From Sunxiuqinia indica (GTDB lineage: Bacteria > Bacteroidota > Bacteroidia > Bacteroidales > Prolixibacteraceae): 64,000 nucleotides of DNA. The stretch spans positions 178,910 through 242,909 of the forward strand of contig NZ_WVEM01000009.1 of assembly GCF_009847015.1 (NCBI RefSeq). The letters are read 5' to 3'. The notes under the pieces are model-generated. The model worked only from the letters and a program-made list of their open reading frames with translations. It did not search any database and was not told the origin of the DNA. Made by a program: the position numbers and the translations under genes. Positions 36,097-44,919 of the stretch are shown piece after piece; the stretch's first letter is position 1, and the number at the start of each line of letters is the position of its first letter.

Positions 36097-36897
36097 ATGA
36101 TTGTACTAATTACGGGGGGAACTGCTGGCATAGGAGCTGCTACTGCAAAGCAATTAAAACAAGAGGGACATCGCGTTATTGTTGCTGGGCGGCGAGTTGA
36201 AACCAACTTCTCAGAAACTGGTATTTCAACCTTACAAATGGATGTTACAAGTGAAAAATCTGTAATAACTGCAGTTAAGAATCTTTACAATACAACAAAA
36301 CGAATCGATGTGGTAGTTCAGTGCGCCGGACGCGGTGCCATTGGACCGCTAGAGGCTTTTCATACGGATGAAATTGCCGATGTTTTCAACTTAAATCTTT
36401 ATGGTATTTTACGGGTTAATCAGGCAGTCATTCCAATCATGCGCCAACAAGGCTGTGGCCGGATTATCTTAATCAGCTCGTTAGCTGCCGAAGCGGGGCT
36501 GCCATTTCAAAGTGTATACTGTGCCGGCAAAGCAGCGCTCGATATTATGATTGAGTCATTACGTATGGAAATAAAGCCTTTTGGAATAGATGCCTGCGTA
36601 CTTCAACCAGGTGATTTTAAAACAGAAGTTGCTCTACACCGAAAGCTTCCAGATATTGACTCCGAATCGCCCTACAAAAACGCATTTGAGGAAATTAATT
36701 TAAGTGCAACCAATAAAGTTGATGTAGCTGGAGACCCGATAAAAGTTGCCCGAACAATAAGCCAATTGCTAAAAAAGAATAAACTCGCTCCCAAATACCG
36801 AGTTGGATCACCGATAGAACTAGCCATGCCCTGGGTTAAAGTATTGATCCCTGCCAGTTTGTTTGAAAGGCTTTTGACGAAATATTATGGGCTTTAA
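36097..36897 (+). CDS. SDR family oxidoreductase
   Basis: A 266-residue classical short-chain dehydrogenase/reductase. The cofactor motif TGGTAGIGAA is at residues 6-15, followed by VAGRRVE (Arg after strand 2 suggests NADP(H)), CAGRGAIG (NAG-like motif), SSLAAEAG with the catalytic Ser, and the active site YCAGK (Tyr-x3-Lys). The C-terminal half carries the usual DFKTEVALHRKLP. The substrate is unknown. It stands alone between divergent and convergent neighbours. Confidence 0.9.
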   Translation: MIVLITGGTAGIGAATAKQLKQEGHRVIVAGRRVETNFSETGISTLQMDVTSEKSVITAVKNLYNTTKRIDVVVQCAGRGAIGPLEAFHTDEIADVFNLNLYGILRVNQAVIPIMRQQGCGRIILISSLAAEAGLPFQSVYCAGKAALDIMIESLRMEIKPFGIDACVLQPGDFKTEVALHRKLPDIDSESPYKNAFEEINLSATNKVDVAGDPIKVARTISQLLKKNKLAPKYRVGSPIELAMPWVKVLIPASLFERLLTKYYGL

Positions 36898-37023
36898 AAT
36901 ATTAGCATAGAGTTTCTAAAGAAATAAAGACTTGCACCACTAGCTGATCCCACAATGGGCAAAATCTTCGTTTGGTCTCTTAAGTTTTCTTGAAGACTAC
37001 TTTTATCTTACTAATAACCACCC

Positions 37024-37548
37024 TTACTCTTTCAATGCGTTTAATAAATGAAGTGCGTGATCCCTCAAAGGTTTATGTTTGACATACCACCAGATAATGC
37101 CAACAACAAAACTTCCTGTTATTAAGGGAACAAGAACATACTGAACATTCAATATTATCATTAGTAGTGAATCCGATTCCGCCCTCGGAATACGCATCAA
37201 AACCATTCCGGCATCTATAAACAAGATGGCAAATAGTGCCCATGCGAGTTCTGGTTTCCAAAGCCGATACCGCTTAACTGCACTTTCAAGCATTTGAACT
37301 GACGGCTGAGAATAATCGATCGTTTTAAATTCACGGGCATTCTTACTAAATAAAACTGCAAACACAACAAAAGACAAGACAAAGCACCCCCCTCCCAATC
37401 GCTCAATAATTACCACGTCGTCAGACGGATATAATACCAACAGAAAAGTATAAACAGGTATCATTATCCAGTAGAATACCCGAAAGTTCCTCGACATTCT
37501 CCACATTTTTTTGTCTTGCGACTTCAACTGACTTAATAACTGATTCAT
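37024..37548 (-). CDS. hypothetical four-helix membrane protein coupled to the ECF sigma factor
   Basis: A 174-residue protein with four hydrophobic segments: FRVFYWIMIPVYTFLLVLYP, GGGCFVLSFVVFAVLFSK, LAWALFAILFIDAGMVLMRIP and YVLVPLITGSFVVGIIWWYV. Short basic termini flank them. It starts with the last four bases of the sigma gene (ATGA overlap), so translation is coupled and it is probably the regulator of that sigma factor. It has no zinc-anti-sigma HxxxC-C motif or other classic anti-sigma features, so that role is an inference. No close relative is recognised. Confidence 0.65.
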   Translation of the reverse strand: MNQLLSQLKSQDKKMWRMSRNFRVFYWIMIPVYTFLLVLYPSDDVVIIERLGGGCFVLSFVVFAVLFSKNAREFKTIDYSQPSVQMLESAVKRYRLWKPELAWALFAILFIDAGMVLMRIPRAESDSLLMIILNVQYVLVPLITGSFVVGIIWWYVKHKPLRDHALHLLNALKE

Positions 37549-38093
37549 GGTAATTCATTTTCTGATGTTTGCCCCTGCTCCAAATCTCCACTCCCGAACG
37601 ATTTTCTCAACGACTCTTTTATCCGATGAATTTTCACCCGGACATTAGGTTCGGTTAACCCAACAACGTTCGCAATCTCCTTACTCGATAAACCCTCCAG
37701 CAGTAAGGATATTAAAGCCTTGTCGATAATTGTAAGTTGATTGATCTGCGTCTGCATTCGATCCAGCTGCTTTTCCAAAAGTTTTTTCTGCTCCGCGCCA
37801 TTATCATCAATCAAACTGCCAAGGTGCTGCATATCCATATCAACCCTGAATTTTAGCTGTTTAAAAGTTTTGCCCGACATACTCAGCGAGGTATTGATAG
37901 CAATTCTGTAAATCCAGGTACTAATAGCTGCTTCGCCCCGATACGAATCCAAACTTTTCCAGATATTTATGAGAATCTCCTGGTACATGTCCTTCGATTC
38001 TTCATTACAATTGGAATAGTATCGACAAATACGTCGAACCCTTTCCTCATTATCTTTTACAATTTGCTTAAACTGCTCCTCTTTATTGATCAT
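37545..38093 (-). CDS. ECF-type RNA polymerase sigma factor
   Basis: A 182-residue sigma-70 family protein of the extracytoplasmic function type. Region 2 is CRYYSNCNEESKDMYQEILINIWKSLDSY-like with EEAIS/ STWIYRIAINTSLSM (the -10 recognition and core binding part, about residues 20-75), and region 4 is IIDKALISLLLEGLSSKEIANVVGL with the helix-turn-helix recognition helix TEPNVRVKIHRIKESL near the C-terminus. It overlaps by four bases with the downstream membrane protein. It would redirect RNA polymerase to stress or envelope promoters; its regulon is not visible here. Confidence 0.88.
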   Translation of the reverse strand: MINKEEQFKQIVKDNEERVRRICRYYSNCNEESKDMYQEILINIWKSLDSYRGEAAISTWIYRIAINTSLSMSGKTFKQLKFRVDMDMQHLGSLIDDNGAEQKKLLEKQLDRMQTQINQLTIIDKALISLLLEGLSSKEIANVVGLTEPNVRVKIHRIKESLRKSFGSGDLEQGQTSENELP

Positions 38094-38231
38094 CCATCTG
38101 GGAATTGAGTTTACTTTTTAGTTCTGTTAAAAGATGGGTTGTTACATTTTTCAAACAAAAAAAGTATATAAATTTAAAAGAAAATCAGATTTTAGTCATT
38201 TCGACTAACACAAACCACCTTGACTTTAAAC

Positions 38232-38264
38232 AAAAAAAATCCGACCTGAAGGAGATCGGATTTT
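38232..38264 (-). terminator. rho-independent terminator of lepA
   Basis: AAAATCCGA at 38236-38244 pairs with TCGGATTTT at 38256-38264 around an eleven-base loop. On the minus strand it is followed by a T tract (A run at 38232-38239), 29 bases past the lepA stop. Confidence 0.8.
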
Positions 38265-38292
38265 GAATAATTATATCGTTTGTAATGACTAA

Positions 38293-40077
38293 TTAATCCA
38301 GTTTCAATACCGCTAAAAAGGCGTTCTGAGGCACCTCAACGTTACCGACTTGTTTCATCCGCTTCTTACCTTTTTTCTGTTTCTCGAGCAGTTTTCGTTT
38401 TCGCGAGATATCGCCACCGTAACATTTCGCAGTGACATCTTTTCGCACAGCCTTTACTGTTTCCCGGGCAATAATCTTAGCTCCAATGGCAGCCTGAATT
38501 GCAATGTCAAATTGTTGGCGAGGTATTAATTCTTTCAGCTTTTCGCACATCCGACGTCCCATTGGGTAAGCATTGTCGAAGTGAATTAGTGAAGAGAGTG
38601 CATCCACCATTTCACCATTCAACAAAATATCCAAACGAACCAATTTCGCCGGTTTATAGCCCGTAATATGATAGTCAAAAGAAGCGTATCCCTTTGAAAT
38701 TGATTTCAATTTATCGTAAAAGTCGAATACAATTTCGCCCAGTGGCAGGTCAAAAGTTAATTCAGCCCGCTCGGCGGTCAGGTAATCTTGTTTGATCAGG
38801 GTTCCGCGTTTTTCCAAACACAAAGTCATAACAGATCCAATAAAATCGGACTTGGTAATAATTTGTGAGCGAATATATGGTTCTTCAATATCGTCAATCG
38901 TTGTTGATGCCGGCAAGCCCGAAGGGTTGTAAACCGTAATGGTTTCGCCACTGGTGGTATGTACTTTGTACGAAACGTTTGGTACCGTAGTAATGACATT
39001 CATATCAAACTCGCGATCCAGACGTTCCTGAATAATTTCCATGTGTAACATCCCCAGGAATCCGCAACGAAAACCGAAACCGAGCGCAGCAGACGACTCC
39101 GGCTCAAACGTTAGCGATGCATCATTCAACTGAAGTTTTTCCATCGCTGCACGCAAATCTTCGTAATCCTCAGCATCAATTGGGTAAACTCCGGCAAACA
39201 CCATCGGTTTCACTTCTTCGAAACCGGAGATAGCCAAAGTTGGTCTTTCTTTGTGCGTTATGGTATCTCCCACCTTCACCTCTTTTGCAGTTTTAATTCC
39301 AGAGATGATATAGCCAACATCGCCTGTGCTCAACGTCTTTCGTTTCTCCATACCAAGCCGAAGCACTCCAATTTCATCTGCATTGTACTCTTTTTTAGTA
39401 TTAACAAACTTTACAGAGTCGCCCTGATTAATCGTTCCGTTTACAATTTTAAAGTAAGCAATCACCCCACGAAACGAATTAAAAACAGAATCAAAAATCA
39501 AAGCTTGCAGGGGCTCTTCCGGATTACCTTTTGGGGCAGGAACTATTTCAACAATATTTCTCAGAATTTCATCGACCCCCTCTCCCGTTTTACCACTGGC
39601 ACGAATAATTTCTTCACGCTTGCAACCAATTAAGTCGATAATCTGGTCTTCCACCACTTCTGGCATGGCATTCGGCAAGTCCATTTTATTCAGAATTGGA
39701 ATAATCTCCAGGTCGTGCTCAATAGCCAGATACAGGTTCGAAATCGTTTGTGCCTGAATTCCCTGTGTAGCATCAATAATTAACAATGCTCCTTCGCATG
39801 CTGCAATTGAACGGGAAACTTCGTACGAAAAGTCGACGTGTCCGGGAGTATCAATCAGGTTCAAGACATATTTCTCACCATCCTGCACATAATCCATTTG
39901 TATGGCATGGCTTTTAATGGTGATGCCTCGTTCTTGTTCCAAATCCATACTATCGAGTACCTGAGCTTTCATCTCTCGCCCACTCACCGTTTTGGTTACT
40001 TCCAACAAGCGGTCGGCCAACGTACTCTTACCGTGGTCAATATGTGCAATAATGCAAAAGTTGCGGATATTATTCAT
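38293..40077 (-). CDS. lepA: elongation factor 4 (LepA)
   Basis: A 594-residue ribosomal translocase-related GTPase. G1 is AHIDHGKST near residues 10-18, G2 includes [22 protein letters not shown]3 is [13 protein letters not shown]4 is NKMDLP, and the C-terminal domain is the LepA-specific CTD with [11 protein letters not shown] at the end and basic [20 protein letters not shown]. Length is normal. Acts on stalled or mistranslocated ribosomes. It has its own terminator and a divergent promoter region. Confidence 0.97.
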   Translation of the reverse strand: MNNIRNFCIIAHIDHGKSTLADRLLEVTKTVSGREMKAQVLDSMDLEQERGITIKSHAIQMDYVQDGEKYVLNLIDTPGHVDFSYEVSRSIAACEGALLIIDATQGIQAQTISNLYLAIEHDLEIIPILNKMDLPNAMPEVVEDQIIDLIGCKREEIIRASGKTGEGVDEILRNIVEIVPAPKGNPEEPLQALIFDSVFNSFRGVIAYFKIVNGTINQGDSVKFVNTKKEYNADEIGVLRLGMEKRKTLSTGDVGYIISGIKTAKEVKVGDTITHKERPTLAISGFEEVKPMVFAGVYPIDAEDYEDLRAAMEKLQLNDASLTFEPESSAALGFGFRCGFLGMLHMEIIQERLDREFDMNVITTVPNVSYKVHTTSGETITVYNPSGLPASTTIDDIEEPYIRSQIITKSDFIGSVMTLCLEKRGTLIKQDYLTAERAELTFDLPLGEIVFDFYDKLKSISKGYASFDYHITGYKPAKLVRLDILLNGEMVDALSSLIHFDNAYPMGRRMCEKLKELIPRQQFDIAIQAAIGAKIIARETVKAVRKDVTAKCYGGDISRKRKLLEKQKKGKKRMKQVGNVEVPQNAFLAVLKLD

Positions 40078-40212
40078 AGATTATTGTCGTTTGCTTTTTA
40101 TAGGTATCGTATGAAACTTGCGTATAATCATCCTCCTGTGTATAAGAACTTCTCCGTGCTTGTTTCATGTATCTAAAAACCTTTCTTTCAATTACTCCGT
40201 TTCGGATTGGCG

Positions 40213-40220
40213 CAAAGATA
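40213..40220 (-). promoter_or_regulatory. candidate -7 box for lepA
   Basis: On the minus strand this is TATCTTTG, an exact TAnnTTTG match about 136 bases before the lepA ATG, so the transcript would have a long leader. Confidence 0.4.
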
Positions 40221-40344
40221 TTCAAAATTTAATTACAATAATAGAAAGCTCATGGCGTTAAGAAAGTTTAATAAATCCTGAATTAAATTCATCCCGTTCA
40301 ACGGAATAATAGTTACCAGAAGTCAGCAAACAAGTGAATTCAAT

Positions 40345-40352
40345 TATCTTTG
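40345..40352 (+). promoter_or_regulatory. candidate -7 box for the lipid-A N-domain protein operon
   Basis: TATCTTTG, an exact TAnnTTTG match 22 bases before the ATG at 40375. Confidence 0.45.
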
Positions 40353-40374
40353 CACCGCCTGAAATAAATTAAAA

Positions 40375-41064
40375 ATGAAAGATTACCTGATATATTCAGT
40401 CGGTTTTATTGCCCAAATTCTTTTTTTTGGGCGTACGATTGTGCAGTGGTTCAAATCGGAACACGAAGGAAAAGTACTGTCGCCAACCATCTTTTGGAAG
40501 ATTAGTTTGTTGGCCTCAATCCTGATGCTAACCTATGGTATTTTACGAAACGATGCGGCTATACTGATCGGACAAATTCTGGTTTATTTCATTTATGTGC
40601 GCAATATCCAGTTGAAAAACGACTGGAAAACCATGTCGCTTCCCACACGAATAGTTATACTGGCCATGCCAATTGCTATTTTAGGATATCTGTTTTTCGG
40701 AACAAACTATTCGCTGTCTACGTTCTTTAAAAATGAAAACAACCCCTTCATGTTGATGGTCTGGGGTATTGTTGCACAGGTAATTTTCATTTCACGCTTT
40801 TTCTATCAGTGGATTTATTCTGAAAACCGTAAAGAGTCCATCTTGCCACTCGGGTTCTGGATCATCAGTATTTGTGGCTCCTCGATGAACCTTATTTATG
40901 GTATATTCAGGCTCGATCCGGTCTTGGTCGCAGCACATAGCTTAGGCATGTTTGTCTACCTTCGTAACATCTTAATTCATTATAATAAACGGAGCTTATT
41001 TAGCCGCTTAAATATTCCCGTATTAAACAAGCTCATTGCCTTTGTTTCGGGGAAAATAAAATAA
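40375..41064 (+). CDS. lipid-A-disaccharide synthase N-terminal domain-like membrane protein, two copies of the domain
   Basis: A 229-residue multi-helix membrane protein with two copies of the LAB_N (PF07578) domain. The first, residues 5-75, has FIAQILFFGRTIVQWFKSEHEGK and ILMLTYGILRNDAAILIGQ; the second, about 125-205, has IVAQVIFISRFFYQWIYSENRKES and MNLIYGIFRLDPVLVAAHSLG. The domain is found fused to LpxB in some bacteria and alone in Bacteroidota. By family it acts in lipid-A or lipid-linked sugar assembly, but the function is not established. Six or more TM helices. The epimerase gene follows 7 bases later, which suggests a shared role in envelope sugar synthesis. Confidence 0.8.
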   Translation: MKDYLIYSVGFIAQILFFGRTIVQWFKSEHEGKVLSPTIFWKISLLASILMLTYGILRNDAAILIGQILVYFIYVRNIQLKNDWKTMSLPTRIVILAMPIAILGYLFFGTNYSLSTFFKNENNPFMLMVWGIVAQVIFISRFFYQWIYSENRKESILPLGFWIISICGSSMNLIYGIFRLDPVLVAAHSLGMFVYLRNILIHYNKRSLFSRLNIPVLNKLIAFVSGKIK

Positions 41065-41071
41065 AAAGCAT

Positions 41072-42037
41072 ATGCAAACGATAGTTTTAACCGGATGCGC
41101 CGGATTTATTGGATCTCATTTATCTGAAAAACTGTTAGCCGAAGGAAATCGCGTAATTGGCATCGATAATTTTGATCCCTTTTATGATCGTCAAATAAAA
41201 GAACGTAACTTATCAACCTCCATCGGTCATCAAAATTTCCGTTTTATTGAAGTTGACTTAGCTGATTTTGACGCATTATCTTCAAACCTTAAAGAAGAAA
41301 CAATTGACACGATTGTTCATCTGGCGGGGAAAGCCGGAGTTCGTCCATCAATTGAGGATCCGCAGGGCTACATTCGTGCCAACATCACAGCCACTCAAAA
41401 CATCTTGGATGTCATGAAAGACAAAGGCATCAAAAAACTGGCTTTTGCTTCTTCATCGTCGGTATACGGCAATACCAGGGAAACCCCGTTTCACGAAGGG
41501 CAGGATGTGAGCAACCCCATTTCGCCCTATGCTTTTACCAAAAAGGCTTGTGAATTGATCAACTACACCTATCATTCGTTATATGACCTGGACATTATCA
41601 ACCTCCGATTTTTCACCGTATTTGGTCCACGCCAACGCCCTGATTTAGCGATTCATAAATTCACCGGTTTAATTCTGAATGGTAAAGAAGTCCCGATGTT
41701 TGGCGATGGCAGCACTTCGCGCGACTACACCTATTACGAAGATACCGTTGCCGGAATTCGAGGAGCCATCAATTACCTGAACAGTAACGAAAAGGTTTAC
41801 GAAATTATCAACCTGGGAAATAACCAGCCGGTGAAATTGTCGGAGATGATTGCCGCCATTGAAAAAGCCTGTGGCGTGAAAGCCAACATCAAACAACTAC
41901 CGATGCAGCCGGGCGATGTTGATATTACGTTTGCCAATATCGAAAAAGCAAAAAAACTATTGGGCTACAATCCTCAGTATTCTTTTGAAGAAGGCGTAAA
42001 AAACTTTGTAGACTGGTACCGACAGATTAACCAATAA
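41072..42037 (+). CDS. NAD-dependent epimerase/dehydratase, UDP-glucuronate 4-epimerase-like
   Basis: A 321-residue extended SDR. The cofactor motif is TGCAGFIGSHL (residues 7-17) and the start has GIDNFDPFYDRQIKERNL, the UDP-glucuronate epimerase/GalE-type pattern. The active site is SSSVYGNTRETPF followed by PYAFTKKACE (Tyr-x3-Lys). The substrate-binding RFFTVFGPRQRPDLAIHKF segment also fits UDP-glucuronate epimerases. It would convert one UDP-hexuronate or UDP-hexose epimer to another for surface polysaccharide or lipid A. It begins 7 bases after the preceding gene. Confidence 0.88.
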   Translation: MQTIVLTGCAGFIGSHLSEKLLAEGNRVIGIDNFDPFYDRQIKERNLSTSIGHQNFRFIEVDLADFDALSSNLKEETIDTIVHLAGKAGVRPSIEDPQGYIRANITATQNILDVMKDKGIKKLAFASSSSVYGNTRETPFHEGQDVSNPISPYAFTKKACELINYTYHSLYDLDIINLRFFTVFGPRQRPDLAIHKFTGLILNGKEVPMFGDGSTSRDYTYYEDTVAGIRGAINYLNSNEKVYEIINLGNNQPVKLSEMIAAIEKACGVKANIKQLPMQPGDVDITFANIEKAKKLLGYNPQYSFEEGVKNFVDWYRQINQ

Positions 42038-42079
42038 GAAAGAGGCTGTTAAAAAAAAACTCAACAACCTCCTTTTCGA

Positions 42080-42463
42080 CTAACTCAGTTTTTCTGTTTT
42101 TCGAACGTAAATTTCTTTTAAGATTCCCCAGGCTATTAATGAAAGAATAAAAATTAAAGTTCCATACACCGGAACAATCATACTTACTTTCAAACCTCCG
42201 GCTACTAGTGAGGGTGAAATGTCGCCTGCAACTTCAATCGCATTAAAAGCCGCAATCAATCCGATGGCCTGCCCCAGGAATCCGGTAACAATGGCCAGGC
42301 TTCCGAATAATAAAATTAGTCCCAATCCATTTTTTGTGACTTTCCCTTGCACAAAAAAATGGATCACCTTTTGAGCCGTAAAAACAAGCATGCCAATTCC
42401 CCATATTGTTACAACTGACATGAATAGTGGGCCACCCGCGTAAAATAAATCTGCTGCTTTCAT
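42080..42463 (-). CDS. small MotA/TolQ/ExbB-like membrane protein
   Basis: A 127-residue protein with three hydrophobic segments (PLFMSVVTIWGIGMLVFTA, GLILLFGSLAIVTGFLGQAIGLI, VYGTLIFILSLIAWGILK). The GLLGTVxGMIxxF-type segment of ExbB/TolQ is here GFLGQAIGLIAAF, and GDISPSLVAGGLKVSMI resembles the ExbB AEALxxTxxGL segment. It is much shorter than ExbB and has no ExbD/TolR neighbour, so it may be a lineage-specific stand-alone channel-like protein. Convergent with the epimerase gene. Confidence 0.55.
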   Translation of the reverse strand: MKAADLFYAGGPLFMSVVTIWGIGMLVFTAQKVIHFFVQGKVTKNGLGLILLFGSLAIVTGFLGQAIGLIAAFNAIEVAGDISPSLVAGGLKVSMIVPVYGTLIFILSLIAWGILKEIYVRKTEKLS

Positions 42464-42689
42464 AATGTTTAAATTTAAAATGAATTAATGATACGAAAGT
42501 ATGACCGAATAATTTTTTCAGCATATTTTGTCGACCAACTGCACCAAACCTCACCTATACAACCGAAAGCCGGAATTCGATCATCAAGCGTACCATTTAT
42601 TACATTGGATCGCGAAATCATGTCGTTCATCGACATTTTTTCAATTTCAACACAAATTTTCAGTAATTTGACATCTCTCAATATTAATA

Positions 42690-43820
42690 ATGATGACGCG
42701 TATCCTTCAGCAAGTAAAAGTAGATCACATTCCCAAAGTCAGTTTTTTAAAAATTGGACAACATCTTCTATTCTGGGTGATCTCCTACCTGTTCTTTATT
42801 CTGTTTTTCGGACGCGCCAATCGCGACTACCAAACAACCATTATCTTTGCTTCGCTTCTATTTCCGCTGGCCATAATTACCAGCTATTTTCTGAATTATT
42901 ACCTGATCCCGCGCTTCCTCTTTCAGGGCAAATACTGGCGTTTTGTACTGTTTCTTTTTTATACGTTTGTGTTTACCTTGTGGTGCGAACTGATGATCAG
43001 CATGTATGTATTCATCATCGTTAGCGACTTCCAGTTTTACAAACTTGACCCGACTTCCTTTGACATCGTTTTTTTATTAGTTGGTTTATATTTTATTATT
43101 CTCGCCTTTATTGCCATTGAGCAGGTAAAACGCGCTTTCGAAATCAAGAAAGAAATTACCCGGTTGGAAAGGCGACAACTGGAAACCGATCTGAAGTTAC
43201 GTGAATCGGAGCTCAAATTACTGCGTGCTCAAATTCATCCTCATTTCCTGTTCAATACCTTAAACAACCTGTATGGGTTAACGCTCGAAAAATCGGACTT
43301 AGCTCCGGAGTTGGTGCTAAAACTCTCTGATTTGATGGACTACATGCTTTACAAATGCAACCAACCCAAAGTGAGCTTAAAAAGTGAGCTGGATCATCTG
43401 AAGAATTACATTGAAATTGAGAAGATTCGGTATGGAAAAAAACTGGCCCTCGAACTCGAAGAAAAAGGCAACCCGGATCAATTGGAAATTGCGCCCATGC
43501 TTTTGCTGGCTTTTTTCGAAAATGCGTTTAAGCACGGAGTCAGCAAATCCATCCACAATCCGTTTGTTGCCATTACCATTGAAGTTCATGGCAGCACACT
43601 TCATCTTCGCATTGAAAACAGCAGAAACTCCAATGCCGACCATGCTGAAGATTACACAAAAGGCATTGGGTTGAAGAATGTACAAAAAAGGTTGAAGCTG
43701 ATTTATCCCGACAAACATCAATTGGAAATCAATCCAAAAGAAGATACTTTTGAAATTGAACTGCAGTTAGAACTGGATCAATTACACAAGCCGCAACAAA
43801 AAAGCCAATGGACGAACTAG
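42690..43820 (+). CDS. LytS/YehU-type sensor histidine kinase
   Basis: A 376-residue membrane kinase. The N-terminal half (about residues 20-145) has four TM helices without a recognised sensor domain. A coiled coil with ERRQLETDLKLRESELKLL follows, and the His_kinase domain motif is RAQIHPHFLFNTLNNLYGL (phospho-acceptor His near residue 189). The ATPase part has N-box LLLAFFENAFKHGV and the G-box GIGLKNVQKRLKLIYP. This PF06580 group pairs with LytTR regulators. The regulator gene overlaps its end by 13 bases. The two start codons ATGATG are adjacent. Confidence 0.9.
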   Translation: MMTRILQQVKVDHIPKVSFLKIGQHLLFWVISYLFFILFFGRANRDYQTTIIFASLLFPLAIITSYFLNYYLIPRFLFQGKYWRFVLFLFYTFVFTLWCELMISMYVFIIVSDFQFYKLDPTSFDIVFLLVGLYFIILAFIAIEQVKRAFEIKKEITRLERRQLETDLKLRESELKLLRAQIHPHFLFNTLNNLYGLTLEKSDLAPELVLKLSDLMDYMLYKCNQPKVSLKSELDHLKNYIEIEKIRYGKKLALELEEKGNPDQLEIAPMLLLAFFENAFKHGVSKSIHNPFVAITIEVHGSTLHLRIENSRNSNADHAEDYTKGIGLKNVQKRLKLIYPDKHQLEINPKEDTFEIELQLELDQLHKPQQKSQWTN

Positions 43821-44527
43821 TTTATAATTGTTTGGTGGTGGATGATGAGCCCATTGCCATTCGGGTGATTAAAAATCATTTGTCTGAATTTAAAAACCTG
43901 AAGCTGGCCGGCGAATGCAACAATGCAATTGAAGCCATGGAATTTCTGTCAAAACAACGGGTTGATCTTATTTTTCTGGATATTCAAATGCCGCAAATAA
44001 CCGGGATCGAATTTCTGAAAAACCTGAATCCGGCACCAAAAGTAATTTTCACGACAGCTTATCGGAATTATGCCATTGAAGCGTTCGAATTGGATGTGAT
44101 TGATTATTTACTGAAACCAATTTCGCTGGTTCGTTTTTCAAAAGCCATCAACCGGTTTTACCAGCGAGTCAATGCGAATACGGCTGGTCCTTCAGCCGCC
44201 GAAAAAGGCAACCAGGCCCCGGATCACCTCTTTTTAAAGATTGATAAAAAGCTGCATAAAATCATGCACCACGAGATTTTCTACCTGGAAAGCTTTGGAG
44301 ACTATGTGATTGTACACTCCGAAAAAGGAAAGCTGACAACCAAAGAACGGATCAGCCACCTGGAAGAACAACTGCCTGCCAGTCAATTCTTGCGGGTACA
44401 TCGCGGCTACATCATTTCAATAGCCAAGATTACAGCCTTACTTCCCGGGCTGGTTGAGCTCGGAGAATTTAAGATTCCCATTGGCCGAAGCTATAAAACG
44501 GAGGTTGATAAAATTATTCTGTCGTAG
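43808..44527 (+). CDS. LytTR-family response regulator
   Basis: A 239-residue regulator. The receiver domain has VVDDEPIAIRV, phospho-acceptor Asp in DLIFLDIQMPQITG near residue 58, and the switch segment VIFTTAYRNYAIEAFELDVIDYLLKPI. A C-terminal LytTR DNA-binding domain (about 140-239) has LFLKIDKKLHKIMHHEIFYLE, ERISHLEEQLPASQFLRVHRGYIIS and GRSYKT. It overlaps the kinase gene by 13 bases, so kinase and regulator are made together. Target promoters are unknown. Confidence 0.92.
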   Translation: MDELVYNCLVVDDEPIAIRVIKNHLSEFKNLKLAGECNNAIEAMEFLSKQRVDLIFLDIQMPQITGIEFLKNLNPAPKVIFTTAYRNYAIEAFELDVIDYLLKPISLVRFSKAINRFYQRVNANTAGPSAAEKGNQAPDHLFLKIDKKLHKIMHHEIFYLESFGDYVIVHSEKGKLTTKERISHLEEQLPASQFLRVHRGYIISIAKITALLPGLVELGEFKIPIGRSYKTEVDKIILS

Positions 44528-44919
44528 CTGCACCCGGACACTCCCTGCGCCGGCGGCGGATGATTTTTGCTTATCACAACAAAACCAGGCAAAAAAACGA
44601 CCGTGACATTGAGCCATACCCACAAAATCAATCCGCATTTTTTTTTGCTTGTCCGGAGCGGCCGAGAGCGATATTTTTTTCTTTTTTGAAAGAATCCGGC
44701 AGCCGAGAGCAAAAAAAATTTATTTTTTTGCTGAATTGACCGCAAAAGAACAAAAAAATAAATTCTGACTGTCCCCAGCGGACTGGAGAACGATATAAAT
44801 TTTTTTTTTGACTGAATTGACCGGATGAGAGCAAAAAAATATTTTTTTTTCAGCAAACCTCGGCACGAAAAAAAATCCAAACAGCCCAAACTGCCCGTTT
44901 ATAGCAGTAAGCAGCCAAT
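44528..44919. other. gene-free stretch with A/T-tract repeats
   Basis: 392 bases between the LytTR regulator and the beta-barrel gene. No open frame in either direction resembles a protein, only translated low-complexity sequence. It contains five degenerate repeats described separately and a GC-rich patch (GCGCCGGCGGCGG) near 44548. Confidence 0.75.
44648..44850. repeat. five degenerate repeats of about 40 bp with A/T tracts
   Basis: Units at about 44648-44680, 44692-44729, 44730-44765, 44770-44809 and 44810-44850. Each has a GC-rich core (CCGxxxGAGAGC or GAACAAA variants) followed by a run of A then T. Best pairs are GAATTGACCG at 44733 and 44814, and TGTCCxxAGCGG at 44650 and 44771. AGCAAAAAAA and TTTTTTTGCT at 44707-44731 form an inverted repeat. 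No gene is evident. Confidence 0.6.

Noticed and set aside
42046..42075. Possible terminator hairpin after the epimerase gene
   Set aside because: GAGGCTGTT and AACAACCTC pair with a mismatch over a long A-rich loop, and the T run is weak; not strong enough to call.
42488..43024. A plus-strand open frame of 178 codons before and inside the LytS kinase gene
   Set aside because: It lies in another frame over the kinase gene's N-terminus, where the kinase reading is clearly supported, and has no recognisable domain.
44491..44889. A minus-strand open frame of 132 codons in the A/T repeat stretch
   Set aside because: It is low-complexity (Lys/Phe/Ser repeats from A and T runs), overlaps the LytTR gene end and has no family-like features, so it is a shadow of the DNA repeats.
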